Of a DNA stretch of 64,000 bases, positions 16,090 to 25,307 are shown in pieces (the first letter of the stretch is position 1; each line of letters starts with the position of its first letter). The translations under genes were made by a program, and so were the position numbers. The notes beneath the pieces were generated by a model, which did no database searches, was not told the DNA's origin, and saw only the letters and a list, made by a program, of their open reading frames with translations. Source of the DNA: Parafilimonas terrae (GTDB lineage: Bacteria > Bacteroidota > Bacteroidia > Chitinophagales > Chitinophagaceae); assembly GCF_900115755.1 (NCBI RefSeq), contig NZ_FOXQ01000001.1, forward strand, positions 806,001 through 870,000, in the 5' to 3' direction.

Positions 16090-17223
16090 TTAATTCACCG
16101 GCGTCATCACCAAACAAACCGGTTTCTGCACATCTATCTTAACATTGGTATCCTGCAGCAAGCCAAAGTTTTTATTGATCACAAATATCTGAACGGTATT
16201 ATTATTCTGGCTGGCAACTAATAAAAATCTTCCTGTAGGATCAACCATCATACCACGCGGGTTTGCGTTTACAGCCTGTGTGCCGTTTGCCAGCAACGTA
16301 CCGTCTGTTTGCACTTTATACAAAGCAACGTCATTAGCTGCCCCACGGTTAGAGGTATATAAAAATTTACCGTTGGGCGAAATAGCGATCTCTGCACTGC
16401 CGCGGTCATTCTTATCGCCTGCCGTTGTAGATGCGATGGTTTGCTTTGGTGTGAAATTGCCATCTGCATAACCATAAACAATAATATTACCGGCAAGCTC
16501 ATTAATCAAATAAGCTGTTTTTCCATCAGGGCTGAATACTATATGCCTTGGCCCCAAACCATCATCTACGGTAACATAGCCAGGATCGTTTGCCGGCGTA
16601 AGCACATCTTTTGCGTCGGCGCCATTGAAGTTATATTGATAAACCCGGTCTGTACCAAGGTCAGGAGAAAAAACAAATTTACCATCCGGTGAAAAAATAA
16701 CCTGGTGCGGGTGCGGCATTTCCTGGCGGGTAACATTTACACCATAACCTTCATGACCAACCAACTGCACATGCGGCTGCAGCGAACCATCTTCGTTTGT
16801 TTTAAACACTGTAATATTTCCACCTGCATAATTGGCTGTAATTACATTCTTACCGGATGCATCAACGCTTACATAGCAAGGCGCATAACCATCCGTTGGC
16901 TGCTTATTTAAAAAAGTAAGCTGGCCGCTTTTCTTATCAAATGCAAAGGCGCTAAGCTCACCGGGTTTATCGCCGCCGTTCTCATTTACAGCATACACAA
17001 ATTTTCCATCTTTGGTAACGCATATCCATGAAGGATTTTGTACGCCGCTTGTTTTACTTACAAGCGTTGCCTCGCCTTTATTGGGATTAAATTTATACAC
17101 GTAAATACCATCGTTAGCACCGCCATCCGTGTAAGTACCAACAAATAAATATTGAATAGGATTTTGAGCATTAAGATTTAGCATAGCAAATGCAGTAATT
17201 AGTATTAAAAATATTTTTTTCAT
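16090..17223 (-). CDS. Secreted lactonase-family beta-propeller protein
   Basis: 377 residues with a Sec signal peptide ending near LNLNAQ. The rest is a seven-bladed propeller of the 6-phosphogluconolactonase (YbhE/Pgl) type: LFVGTYTDGGANDGIYVYKF, VYAVNENGG, HPHQVIFSPDGKFVF, GPRHIVFSPDGKTAYL, NPRGMMVDPTGRFLLVAS. Cytoplasmic members hydrolyse 6-phosphogluconolactone; the exported position here argues for another lactone or sugar-derived substrate. It stands alone between two terminators. Confidence 0.9.
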   Translation of the reverse strand: MKKIFLILITAFAMLNLNAQNPIQYLFVGTYTDGGANDGIYVYKFNPNKGEATLVSKTSGVQNPSWICVTKDGKFVYAVNENGGDKPGELSAFAFDKKSGQLTFLNKQPTDGYAPCYVSVDASGKNVITANYAGGNITVFKTNEDGSLQPHVQLVGHEGYGVNVTRQEMPHPHQVIFSPDGKFVFSPDLGTDRVYQYNFNGADAKDVLTPANDPGYVTVDDGLGPRHIVFSPDGKTAYLINELAGNIIVYGYADGNFTPKQTIASTTAGDKNDRGSAEIAISPNGKFLYTSNRGAANDVALYKVQTDGTLLANGTQAVNANPRGMMVDPTGRFLLVASQNNNTVQIFVINKNFGLLQDTNVKIDVQKPVCLVMTPVN

Positions 17224-17312
17224 ACAGTAACTATAAATTTTTTAATAGTTGTAAATGTAAAAGAAGATTAGAAAATTGAGTTGTTAATTTAAGCATGAAA
17301 GTTATCAAAATA

Positions 17313-17347
17313 AAAGGGGTTGCCTTTAATTAAAGACAACCCCTTTC
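17313..17347 (-). terminator. Terminator of the T9SS-cargo gene
   Basis: A 15-bp stem with one mismatch: AAAGGGGTTGCCTTT, loop AATT, AAAGACAACCCCTTT. It starts 16 bases after the stop of the minus-strand gene ending at 17363. On the minus strand it is followed by TTTTA. Confidence 0.8.
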
Positions 17348-17362
17348 AATATCAGCATGTAT

Positions 17363-18370
17363 TTATTGTTTAATAAAAACAGCAGATTGCATTATGTCCC
17401 CATCAATTATTTTTATAAAATAAGCGCCTGCGGCAAATTTGTTTACACTTATCTTATTAGCAAAGCCGGGTTTGATTATACCCTGAAATACCTGTTTTCC
17501 ATTTTCGTTAAAAATCTGTATTACAACCGATTCTTTTTTAGATTGAAAATTAATATTAATAAAATCCTGTGCAGGGTTAGGATATACTTTTAATGAATTG
17601 TTATCCTCAATAACTGCATTGGCAATAACAGCATTCAGGCCAGGCAATTTTTGTATGCTGAATGCGGCAATTTTTGTGGTTGACCATTTGCCATTATCAT
17701 CTTTAACTCTTACAAACAAACTATCAGCACCTGCAGGTATTTCGCTATACAATATTTTAAACTTAAAAGTGCTATCCTGGGAAACTGTTGCAAAAGTTTT
17801 TACGCTTGTTTTACCAAACCCTTTATCATTCTTAAACAAATATTCCACTGCAATTACGTGAACAGTATCCGGCGTTTTAATAATTTCAACACTTTGACTG
17901 TTAGTGCTGCTCCACTTACCATAACTATCTTTAAAGCGCGTGTATAATTTGTGATAGCCTGCCGCAAGAGAGGCTGTTGCTGCTGTAAAACTTTTCACAA
18001 TTGAAGTGTCGCTGTTACTTATAGCTATTTGTTTACCCTTCCCAAATCCCGGGTCTTTATCAAAAAAATATTCACCGCCAATAATAACAGACTGCGTATC
18101 GGCTGGCAATACTTCTACGTTGCTGCTGTTTATAATACCCCATTTTCCGTTGCTGTCCTTCATGCGTATATACAACTTATGCATACCCGGCTTTAGCGAT
18201 GTAGTTACAATATTTAAAGAATAACTGCTATCGGCTGCAACGGCAACATTAAGTTTTGTATTCAGCCCAACACCTTTGTCTTTATCAAAAAAGTACTCAG
18301 CCTGTTTAAGGCTTTGTGCATTTAAAAGAAAAGTGCAGGCCATACAAAACATTGTTAGCAATGTTTTCAT
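17363..18370 (-). CDS. T9SS-secreted protein with three internal repeats
   Basis: 335 residues: signal peptide (ending near LLNAQS), then three ~75-residue repeats, each beginning AEYFFDKDKG, GEYFFDKDPG or VEYLFKNDKG and ending with a LYIRMKDSNGKWG-like strand. The final ~75 residues are a type IX secretion C-terminal domain (VYPNPAQDFININF and IKIIDGDIMQSAVFIKQ). T9SS carries such cargo across the outer membrane and attaches or releases it. The repeat unit resembles beta-sandwich modules without a name known to me. Downstream of a parallel-beta-helix protein gene on the same strand (21-base gap), so a two-gene unit of exported proteins is likely. Confidence 0.88.
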   Translation of the reverse strand: MKTLLTMFCMACTFLLNAQSLKQAEYFFDKDKGVGLNTKLNVAVAADSSYSLNIVTTSLKPGMHKLYIRMKDSNGKWGIINSSNVEVLPADTQSVIIGGEYFFDKDPGFGKGKQIAISNSDTSIVKSFTAATASLAAGYHKLYTRFKDSYGKWSSTNSQSVEIIKTPDTVHVIAVEYLFKNDKGFGKTSVKTFATVSQDSTFKFKILYSEIPAGADSLFVRVKDDNGKWSTTKIAAFSIQKLPGLNAVIANAVIEDNNSLKVYPNPAQDFININFQSKKESVVIQIFNENGKQVFQGIIKPGFANKISVNKFAAGAYFIKIIDGDIMQSAVFIKQ

Positions 18371-18391
18371 AATCGTGTTTTAAATCGATGA

Positions 18392-19498
18392 TTATTTGAT
18401 TGTCCTGGCGCTTATAGTTACAGATAAGCCTGAAGACTGCGTGGCAACACCGGACGTGGTGAGTTTATATATTACCGGTATATTAGCTAATCCTGAAAGC
18501 GTATAACGGTTTTGAGCTACCGCTCCGCCAAATGCACCACGGTCTGCTCCGTCTGATCCATTTTTGCTGCCTTTTGAATTGGTTTTAAGCTGGTATTTTC
18601 CATCGCTTGTTCCTGAAGCAACAAATAATGTTGTTATATCAGCAATAACTTTATTGTTATTAGCGGTTCCAAACTGCGTGGACAACGTGCCAATATTATA
18701 AGTTAGTTTTTCTTTATTGCCACCATTTATATCAACAGAGGCATTCGTTGTTTTCAAAATATTATTGCTGAATTCTGAAGTAGTAAACTGAAGCTGCAGG
18801 TTAGGGCTTGCATTTACAGGCCCGTCGAAAACATTGTTCTTGCATTGTTTTACAGGCCATGTATTCCAGTTAAGTGTTTTCTGGCAAATATTGTTGTTGA
18901 ATATAATACCGGTTGGCGCAATAAAGCTTGAATAGCCATTGGTATAAAAAGCATTGGTTGCATACGTGTTTGAAAAGAAGTTCTGAAGGATATATACATC
19001 TGTTAATTCTGTTGCAAATTGAACGCCTCTTTCAATGCGGCAGCGCTTAACAGTAATACCACTTGCGTTAACGTAAATCTTCCCATCGGAGGCATAACCA
19101 TTAACCACAATATTCAATCCTGTAACAGATGAACCCTGAACGTTTAAAGTTAACTGGCTAACCTTTACTTCAAGCGCATCGTTTGTAACCTTTGGGTTTT
19201 CTGTGAGAAAATATCCTGCTCCTATAATGGCAAGTTTTTTTGTAACGGTTGCACTTACATATACAGTAGTTGAACCTTCAACATACAGCGTATCATTATT
19301 AGCAACAGCTGCCCAGGCTACGGCCTGGTTTATTTGGTTAAACACAGGGTAGGTGGATGTTCCTCCTAAATTATCACCATATATGCTGGTGCCATTGTAA
19401 TTCGATTTATTATTTACCCGCCAGATTTTTGCATTGGCTGTATGAACATTCAACAACAGTATAGTTGCTGAAAGCAATAAAGAATAAATCTTTTTCAT
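18392..19498 (-). CDS. Secreted right-handed beta-helix-like protein
   Basis: 368 residues from the ATG at 19498, which starts a signal peptide ending near HTANAK; the frame extends 63 codons upstream without signal features. The mature part opens with IWRVNNKSNYNG and has Asn-rich turns and short repeated strands (NNNICQKTLNWNTWPVKQC, SGITVKRCRIERGVQFAT) typical of right-handed parallel beta-helices (pectate-lyase-like or adhesin-like). No catalytic motif is visible and there is no clear T9SS domain at the end. It precedes the T9SS cargo gene by 21 bases. Confidence 0.7.
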   Translation of the reverse strand: MKKIYSLLLSATILLLNVHTANAKIWRVNNKSNYNGTSIYGDNLGGTSTYPVFNQINQAVAWAAVANNDTLYVEGSTTVYVSATVTKKLAIIGAGYFLTENPKVTNDALEVKVSQLTLNVQGSSVTGLNIVVNGYASDGKIYVNASGITVKRCRIERGVQFATELTDVYILQNFFSNTYATNAFYTNGYSSFIAPTGIIFNNNICQKTLNWNTWPVKQCKNNVFDGPVNASPNLQLQFTTSEFSNNILKTTNASVDINGGNKEKLTYNIGTLSTQFGTANNNKVIADITTLFVASGTSDGKYQLKTNSKGSKNGSDGADRGAFGGAVAQNRYTLSGLANIPVIYKLTTSGVATQSSGLSVTISARTIK

Positions 19499-19760
19499 GA
19501 TTTTATGATTTAGTTTTTTAAATAATAACCAGTAAACGGGAAGTTTTATTGATGAATTGGCACGGCGCTTATACGTTTGAAACCTCATCGCAGCCTGGCT
19601 TTCAGGTATAAATTGACGATTAAAAAAACCCGGAAAGAAGCAACAGTTATTATTTGCACTGAATGGTTTATTATTTGCTGCAAACACAATGAAAGCTGAA
19701 TGATGCAGGAAAAAAATATCAGGTTAATATAGTTGTAGAAGAACCTAAGAAGATTAAAAC

Positions 19761-21137
19761 TTAAATTTTATCCCATACATATTGGGCAAACTTTTCAAGC
19801 GAAGGGTCTCTTGCACCCATGAGTAATATAACGCAATCATTGGAAAGATGTGATTGAACAGCATCCGGAAAATCATTTCTGTTTTCAATAAAAAAAGCAT
19901 GCTTATGCAGCGTCTTTATATCATTAATCAAGTCATTGGCCGAAATATCTTTTAGCGCTGTGCCGCCTGCATAAAAAATTTCACTCATCCATATTTCATC
20001 CTGCGGGCGTAAAGCCGCTGCAATTTCTCTTACATAATCTTCGCGCAAAAATTTTGTTGGTGTGTAACCATGCGGCTGAAACCAGGCAATCAATTTTTCA
20101 GCCACCGGCTGGCAGGCCTTAATGCTGGCGGCACATTTGGCTGGGTTATGCGCATAATCATCCACCAGCCAAACACCTTTTTTATTGCCGATAACCTGGT
20201 GGCGGCGATAAATGCCTTCATAATGCTGCAATGCATTTGCGCAAATATTTAAATCAACACCAATAATATTAGCGGCTGCAATAGCAGCCAATGCATTTTC
20301 TCCATTATGTTTTCCAAGCACATGAAGGCTGAATGCTGCTTGATTTATTGCAAAACTTATTTCAAACCCATGTTGTTGAAAATTTTTTGCCGTATAACCC
20401 GCCTCCACTTTTTCATCGGCAGAAAAATCATGTACTATGTTTTGAGATAATGCCGAAGCAAGCTTATTGTTCCGGTTAACAATAAATGTTTCACTGTTAT
20501 TTTTGAACTGTGCAAAAAGCTTTATAAGCTCAGGATAATCTTTGTGGTCCTTATCAACATTCAGCAATATACCAATAGAAGGACGATATTGTACAATGCT
20601 GCCATCGCTTTCGTCGGCTTCTATTATAAGCCATTCGCCATTACCTGCTTTTGCATTGCCTATCTTGCCCTGCTTTATTAAACGCGTTAAGCCTGCGCCG
20701 CTTATAAGGCCAGGCTGTAAGCCTGCATGTTCCAGTATTTCAAACAGCATAGCTACTGTTGTGCTCTTGCCGGATGTGCCGCCTACCGCAATTGTTTTTT
20801 TTGTTTGTGTAATGAGCGCCAACAGTTCACTGCGCTTCATAACAGGTATATTTAAATGCTTTGCCTTCTGCACTTCCGGCACGGTATCTTCAACTGCTGC
20901 TGAAACAATAACAAGTTGCACATTGCTGTTTAAGCCTTCACCATTTTGAAGAAAACAGCTTATGCCTTCTGCTTCTAATTTGCTTTTTGTTTCATTGGGT
21001 TCGCCCGGCTTAAAATAACGGTCGCTGCCGCTCACATTTTTATTGATGGATTTTAAATATTGGGCAAGCGCACTCATTCCGGTGCCTGCAATGCCTATAA
21101 AAAAGACGTTCTTAAAATCGTTTATGGAAGTAATCAT
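19761..21137 (-). CDS. Mur ligase family protein (MurC/Mpl-like)
   Basis: 458 residues in three Mur-ligase domains: N-terminal Rossmann-like (FFIGIAGTGMSALAQYL), central ATPase (GGTSGKSTTVAML P-loop; EADESDGS; LLNVDKDHKDYPE) and C-terminal domain (VDDYAHNPAKCAASIKAC, WFQPHGYTP). MurC adds L-Ala to UDP-MurNAc and Mpl adds recycled tripeptide. The gene is away from any division/cell-wall cluster, and its P-loop reads TSGKST where MurC has THGKTT, so recycling or a specialised ligation is more likely than the housekeeping step. Stands alone next to a repeat array. Confidence 0.85.
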   Translation of the reverse strand: MITSINDFKNVFFIGIAGTGMSALAQYLKSINKNVSGSDRYFKPGEPNETKSKLEAEGISCFLQNGEGLNSNVQLVIVSAAVEDTVPEVQKAKHLNIPVMKRSELLALITQTKKTIAVGGTSGKSTTVAMLFEILEHAGLQPGLISGAGLTRLIKQGKIGNAKAGNGEWLIIEADESDGSIVQYRPSIGILLNVDKDHKDYPELIKLFAQFKNNSETFIVNRNNKLASALSQNIVHDFSADEKVEAGYTAKNFQQHGFEISFAINQAAFSLHVLGKHNGENALAAIAAANIIGVDLNICANALQHYEGIYRRHQVIGNKKGVWLVDDYAHNPAKCAASIKACQPVAEKLIAWFQPHGYTPTKFLREDYVREIAAALRPQDEIWMSEIFYAGGTALKDISANDLINDIKTLHKHAFFIENRNDFPDAVQSHLSNDCVILLMGARDPSLEKFAQYVWDKI

Positions 21138-21215
21138 AATTATTTAAACGAAAGCAATATAGCAAGAAAGCGTATGCATGCTAAATATTGATTTAGCGTT
21201 GTTGTTTGGTTTGTT

Positions 21216-21682
21216 GCTCACAGATTACACAGATGTACTCAGATTTGTTTTCTTCTGTGTTAAATCTGCGCTATCTGTGAAAAATTCATTTCCATCTTAG
21301 AATAAATATTTCATGGCTCACAGATTACACAGATGTACTCAGATTTGTTTTCTTCTGTGTTAAATCTGCGCTATCTGTGAAAAATTCATTTCCATCTTGG
21401 AATAAATATTTCATGGCTCACAGATTACACAGATGCACTCAGATTTGTTTTCTTCTGTGTTAAATCTGCGCTATCTGTGAAAAATTCATTTCCATTTGGA
21501 ATAAATATTTCATGGCTCACAGATTACACAGATGCACTCAGATTTGTTTTCTTCTGTGTTAAATCTTCGCTATCTGTGAAAAATTCATTTCCATTTGGAA
21601 TAAATATTTCATGGCTCACAGATTACACAGATGCACTCAGATTTGTTTTCTTCTGTGTTAAATCTGCGCTATCTGTGAGCAT
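21216..21682 (-). repeat. Five-copy tandem array of palindromic repeat family A
   Basis: Copies start at 21216, 21316, 21416, 21515 and 21614 (period 99-100 bp). Each begins GCTCACAGATTACACAGATG and ends near ATCTGCGCTATCTGTGA, separated by a ~35-bp linker containing GAATAAATATTTCATG. Arms are complementary, so each unit can fold into a long hairpin. This is the reverse complement of the copies at 2405-3342. Both palindrome and linker are nearly identical across units, indicating recent tandem duplication. It lies between the Mur ligase and zinc-peptidase genes; no protein-coding gene of the family is here. Confidence 0.92.
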
Positions 21683-21732
21683 TTCATTCCAATTGGAATA
21701 GAATAAGATTTCGAAGAAAGGTTGCAAGGAAA

Positions 21733-22572
21733 TTAATCCAGGTTCGGGTCATTAAAAGTATCGCCCTGGCTTATATCGCCGGTTTGATAGCCTTTCTTAA
21801 ACCAATACATTCTTTGAGCTGATGTGCCGTGTGTAAATGCATCCGGCACAACGCGGCCCTGCGACGCTTTTTGCAACCGGTCGTCTCCAACTGCACTGGC
21901 CGCACTTAAGGCTTCTTCTATATCGCCCTGTTCAAGATAAGATTGATTATAATGCGCCCATACGCCGGCCAGGAAATCGGCCTGCAGCTCAAGTTTCACA
22001 CTCAGTTTATTATATCCTGTTTCGCTTAAATGCTGCCGCATGCCATCAACTTTATCTGTAATGCCCAGCTGATGTTGCACATGGTGGCCTATTTCATGCG
22101 CTAAAACATAGGCCATCGCAAAATCACCTTTTTCTGCGCCAAAACGATTGGTTAATTCATTAAAAAAAGAAAGATCGATATATACTTTCTGATCAGAAGG
22201 GCAATAAAACGGGCCGGTTGCCGAGCTTGCTAACCCGCAGCCTGCCTGCGTTTGGCCTGTAAACAAAACAAGTGTAGGCTCTGTATATTGCCTGCCCATT
22301 TTATTAAACTGGTCAGTCCATACTTCGTTGGCAGAAGTAAGCACTACATCCATATATTGTTTTAATGTATCGCCCGGGTCATCAGGATCCTGGTAACCGC
22401 TTTGGGTTTGCTGGCCAATATTCTGCTGAGGTATCTGGCTTGGATCGCCACCTAAAAAATAAACAATAACAGCTATTACTAAACCACCAATTCCGCCGAA
22501 AGCCAGTTTGCCGCCTGACATTCCGCGGCGGTCTTCTATATTACCGCCTTCGCGCCGCCCTCTCCATTGCAT
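21733..22572 (-). CDS. Neutral zinc metallopeptidase, YpfJ family
   Basis: 279 residues. The start MQWRGRREGGNIEDRRG and a glycine-rich membrane helix (about 20-40) are the family's N-terminal hallmark. The zinc site HEIGHHVQHQLG (HExxH) is followed by LELQADFLAGVWAHY, whose Glu/Asp supply the third ligand. The family (YpfJ/KPN_02809) is membrane-anchored with an extracytoplasmic catalytic domain; substrates are unknown. Monocistronic by spacing. Confidence 0.93.
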   Translation of the reverse strand: MQWRGRREGGNIEDRRGMSGGKLAFGGIGGLVIAVIVYFLGGDPSQIPQQNIGQQTQSGYQDPDDPGDTLKQYMDVVLTSANEVWTDQFNKMGRQYTEPTLVLFTGQTQAGCGLASSATGPFYCPSDQKVYIDLSFFNELTNRFGAEKGDFAMAYVLAHEIGHHVQHQLGITDKVDGMRQHLSETGYNKLSVKLELQADFLAGVWAHYNQSYLEQGDIEEALSAASAVGDDRLQKASQGRVVPDAFTHGTSAQRMYWFKKGYQTGDISQGDTFNDPNLD

Positions 22573-22682
22573 AATGAAAAATTTTTTAAATGAAGTTATT
22601 TGAAAATTAGTAAAAATTAATCCTGCAGCATTACCGGAACATTACTTTCCTGTAAAAATTTTTGCCCAACAAGCGTTTACTA

Positions 22683-23375
22683 TTACAAAACATGCATATC
22701 AGGGTGCAGTGAAATATATACCTGCGTTACTTTAACACCGCTCTTGTGTATGATAATACCAGTGCATATCTGCTGCTGATTGGCATTCACAACTTCAAAT
22801 GCTATGCCTTGCTGCTGCGCATCGTATATATCAATTTTTCTTCCGTCATCCGTATAAGCGGCCACCTTTTTCAATTTTGGATATTGCTGTTTTATATCTT
22901 TCAAAGAAGCATACACATGTAAGCCATCTGCGGTTTCAAAAAAAGATGATGTGGTACGAATTTGCTGCACTGTCTTGGCACGCATGCTGGTGTCTTTATA
23001 AGCGGTATAAACATTCAACTGCGTTTTGTTATTATGCTCATCCGGTTTTTTCCCATACCAGGTAAGCCATGCTTTTCCCATAGCAGCATCGCTCATATCA
23101 GGCTTTCCAAAAACCTCAAGCCCGCTGTCATCCATTCCAATTTCGATATTGCCGATGCTTTTGCCCGGAACTATTACTTTATTAGCAGGTTCTTCGTTTG
23201 TAATTGTATCGTTATTTGTTTCACCGCTATTATTTATGCCTGATAAAGAATCCCTTTCACTTGGTTTCACATCATTCTGTATAGCAGCGGAATCTGCTGT
23301 ATTATTTTCTGCGCCGGGTTGCTGATTACATGCTTCAAAAAACAGCAATGCAATTATTAAAGAAAGATATTTCAT
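22683..23375 (-). CDS. Putative lipoprotein of unknown function
   Basis: 230 residues. The N-terminus MKYLSLIIALLFFEAC has a lipobox ending at Cys16, followed by a ~55-residue Asn/Thr/Glu-rich linker, then a compact domain containing NIEIGMDDSGLEVFGKP. This segment resembles small lipoproteins that carry a 'G.v.iG.s...v...lG.P' motif. No enzyme motif. Likely anchored at the outer or inner membrane facing the periplasm. Confidence 0.75.
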   Translation of the reverse strand: MKYLSLIIALLFFEACNQQPGAENNTADSAAIQNDVKPSERDSLSGINNSGETNNDTITNEEPANKVIVPGKSIGNIEIGMDDSGLEVFGKPDMSDAAMGKAWLTWYGKKPDEHNNKTQLNVYTAYKDTSMRAKTVQQIRTTSSFFETADGLHVYASLKDIKQQYPKLKKVAAYTDDGRKIDIYDAQQQGIAFEVVNANQQQICTGIIIHKSGVKVTQVYISLHPDMHVL

Positions 23376-23758
23376 TCGTACAAGTTTGTTTTTTCAATGG
23401 CCTCATGCCTGCCTGCCCGGCAGACAGGGAACGCTCTGATGTACATTCCCTGTGTGTGGATATTTTTAATCTTTTACCGGCATATTAAACCTCATTATAT
23501 TCATTTATTACGTATCAAAATTTCTTTGACCAGGCCGGTTTATATTGAAAGTTTTTATGTTATTCAAACATCGTTCCCAATTCTATGAATGTTTCTTCAA
23601 TGTTGAATATTTTTGACCAGGATTGATTATAAAATTATTTGTATTCTCAAACATTAAAGCCTTTTATCTTGCAGAGGCTATGGAAGGAAAAATACCGGAA
23701 TAAACAATTCACGGATAGCAACTTTAACCAGGTTAATTAAACCATTCAATAAAAAGAT
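23376..23758. other. Intergenic region with one GC-rich palindrome
   Basis: 383 bases without a gene between the divergent lipoprotein and sulfatase genes. It holds a small GC-rich palindrome at 23407-23430 (GCCTGCCTGCCCGGCAGACA), whose relatives are at 26518-26540 and 42308-42329. The remainder is A/T-rich and presumably contains the sulfatase promoter, but I found no convincing -33/-7 pair. Confidence 0.6.
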
Positions 23759-25288
23759 ATGAAGTCGATTTTAATTTCAGCATTTTTATTTTGTACGGTT
23801 TCATTGTTAGCCCAAACTAACCGCCCGAATATTATATTCATCATTTCTGACGATCATGCTTACCAGGCTATAAGCGCTTATGGCAATAAATTTATAACCA
23901 CTCCTAATATAGACAGGATAGCGCACGACGGTGTGCTGCTCACCAATAACTGCGTGGGCAATTCGCTGTGCGGCCCCAGCAGGGCTACATTGCTTACAGG
24001 CAAATTCAGCCATAAAAACGGTTATGCATTAAACGGAAGAGAAGCCTTTGATGTAAGCCAGTTTGTATTTCCGCAATTGCTGCAGCAAAACGGTTATCAA
24101 ACCGCCTGGATTGGCAAAATGCATTTAAACAGCCTGCCAAATGGTTTTGATTACCTGAAAATATTAAACGGCCAGGGCACTTATTACAATCCTCAATTTA
24201 TCAGCAAAGCAGATACCACTCAATATCATGGTTATGTTACTAATCTTATTTCCGGGTTCTTTTTCGACTGGTTAAAAGACAGGGATAAAAGCAAACCATT
24301 TTTTGCAGTTGTAGGTGAAAAAGCTACGCACAGGGAATGGCTGCCCGACATTCAGGACCTCGGCGCTTATGATAATATTGACTTTCCTCTTCCTGAAACT
24401 TTTTACGATAATTACGATAAAAGACTGGCCGCAAAAGACCAGGATATGACCATTGATAAAACCATGCGCCTGAAAGAAGACCTGAAAGTGCACCAGGGCT
24501 TTGGCGAAGGCGCAGGATATGGCGAATACAGCCGCATGGATGAAGCACAGAAAAAAGCTTATGAAGATTATTATGGAAAAATAAGTAAGGAGTTTGATGA
24601 CAAAAAGCTGAGCGGTAAAGACCTCGTGCAATGGAAATATGAACGCTACCTGAAAGATTATTATGCTACGGCAAAATCTATGGACAGGAATATTGGGAGG
24701 ATTCTTGATTATTTAGACAGCACGGGATTAAGTAAAAACACGGTGGTAATTTATGCATCAGACCAGGGATTTTATATGGGTGAACACGGCTGGTTCGACA
24801 AACGTTTTATTTATGAAGAGTCGCTTAAAACAGCATTCATAATAAAATATCCCGGCGTTATTCAACCCGGCTGGAAATTAGACAGCCTGGTGTCTAACAT
24901 TGACTGGGCGCCTACTGTTTTAGACATTGCGGGCCTAAAATCACCGGCGGAAGTGCAGGGCCGTTCATTTTACCCTTTACTAAAAAAAGAGGCTGTGCCG
25001 GATTGGCCTGATGCGGAATACTATCATTATTACGAATACCCGCAGCCGCATCATGTTTCGCCGCATTTTGGTATCCGCACAAAAGATTATATGCTGGTAC
25101 GTTTTTATAAAGGTGTAAATTCCTGGGAGCTTTTTGACCTTACAAAAGATCCGCACGAATTAAATAATGTTTACGGTCAGGCAGGGTATAAAGCCATTCA
25201 AAATGAATTAATGAAAAAGCTGAAAGGCCTGATAATTAAATATGATGATAAAGAAGCATTGACGCTTTTTAACACGGCTGTAAAATAG
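23759..25288 (+). CDS. Secreted sulfatase (type I, Cys-type)
   Basis: 509 residues with signal peptide ending near LLAQT. The start of the mature domain RPNIIFIISDDHAY supplies the metal-binding Asp pair. The formylglycine signature is Cys71-Gly-Pro-Ser-Arg75 in LCGPSRATLLTG, so activation by an FGE or anaerobic maturase is needed. YASDQGFYMGEHGWFDKRF completes the metal and substrate site. Sulfatases remove sulfate esters from glycans or mucins; the C-terminal region with EYPQPHHVSPHFGIRTKDY resembles heparan/iduronate-type sulfatases of Bacteroidota, but specificity cannot be read. It is alone on the plus strand, convergent with sdhB. Confidence 0.93.
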   Translation: MKSILISAFLFCTVSLLAQTNRPNIIFIISDDHAYQAISAYGNKFITTPNIDRIAHDGVLLTNNCVGNSLCGPSRATLLTGKFSHKNGYALNGREAFDVSQFVFPQLLQQNGYQTAWIGKMHLNSLPNGFDYLKILNGQGTYYNPQFISKADTTQYHGYVTNLISGFFFDWLKDRDKSKPFFAVVGEKATHREWLPDIQDLGAYDNIDFPLPETFYDNYDKRLAAKDQDMTIDKTMRLKEDLKVHQGFGEGAGYGEYSRMDEAQKKAYEDYYGKISKEFDDKKLSGKDLVQWKYERYLKDYYATAKSMDRNIGRILDYLDSTGLSKNTVVIYASDQGFYMGEHGWFDKRFIYEESLKTAFIIKYPGVIQPGWKLDSLVSNIDWAPTVLDIAGLKSPAEVQGRSFYPLLKKEAVPDWPDAEYYHYYEYPQPHHVSPHFGIRTKDYMLVRFYKGVNSWELFDLTKDPHELNNVYGQAGYKAIQNELMKKLKGLIIKYDDKEALTLFNTAVK

Positions 25289-25307
25289 GCTGACAACACA
25301 CGCTGAA

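Noticed and set aside
21216-21682. Possible CRISPR array (regular ~100-bp spacing)
   Set aside because: Both the palindrome and the sequence between copies are conserved, so there are no variable spacers, the unit is far longer than a CRISPR repeat, and no cas genes are present.
21477-21701. 74-residue open frame with internal repeats
   Set aside because: It is simply the translation of the palindromic array; the repeated words come from the DNA units.
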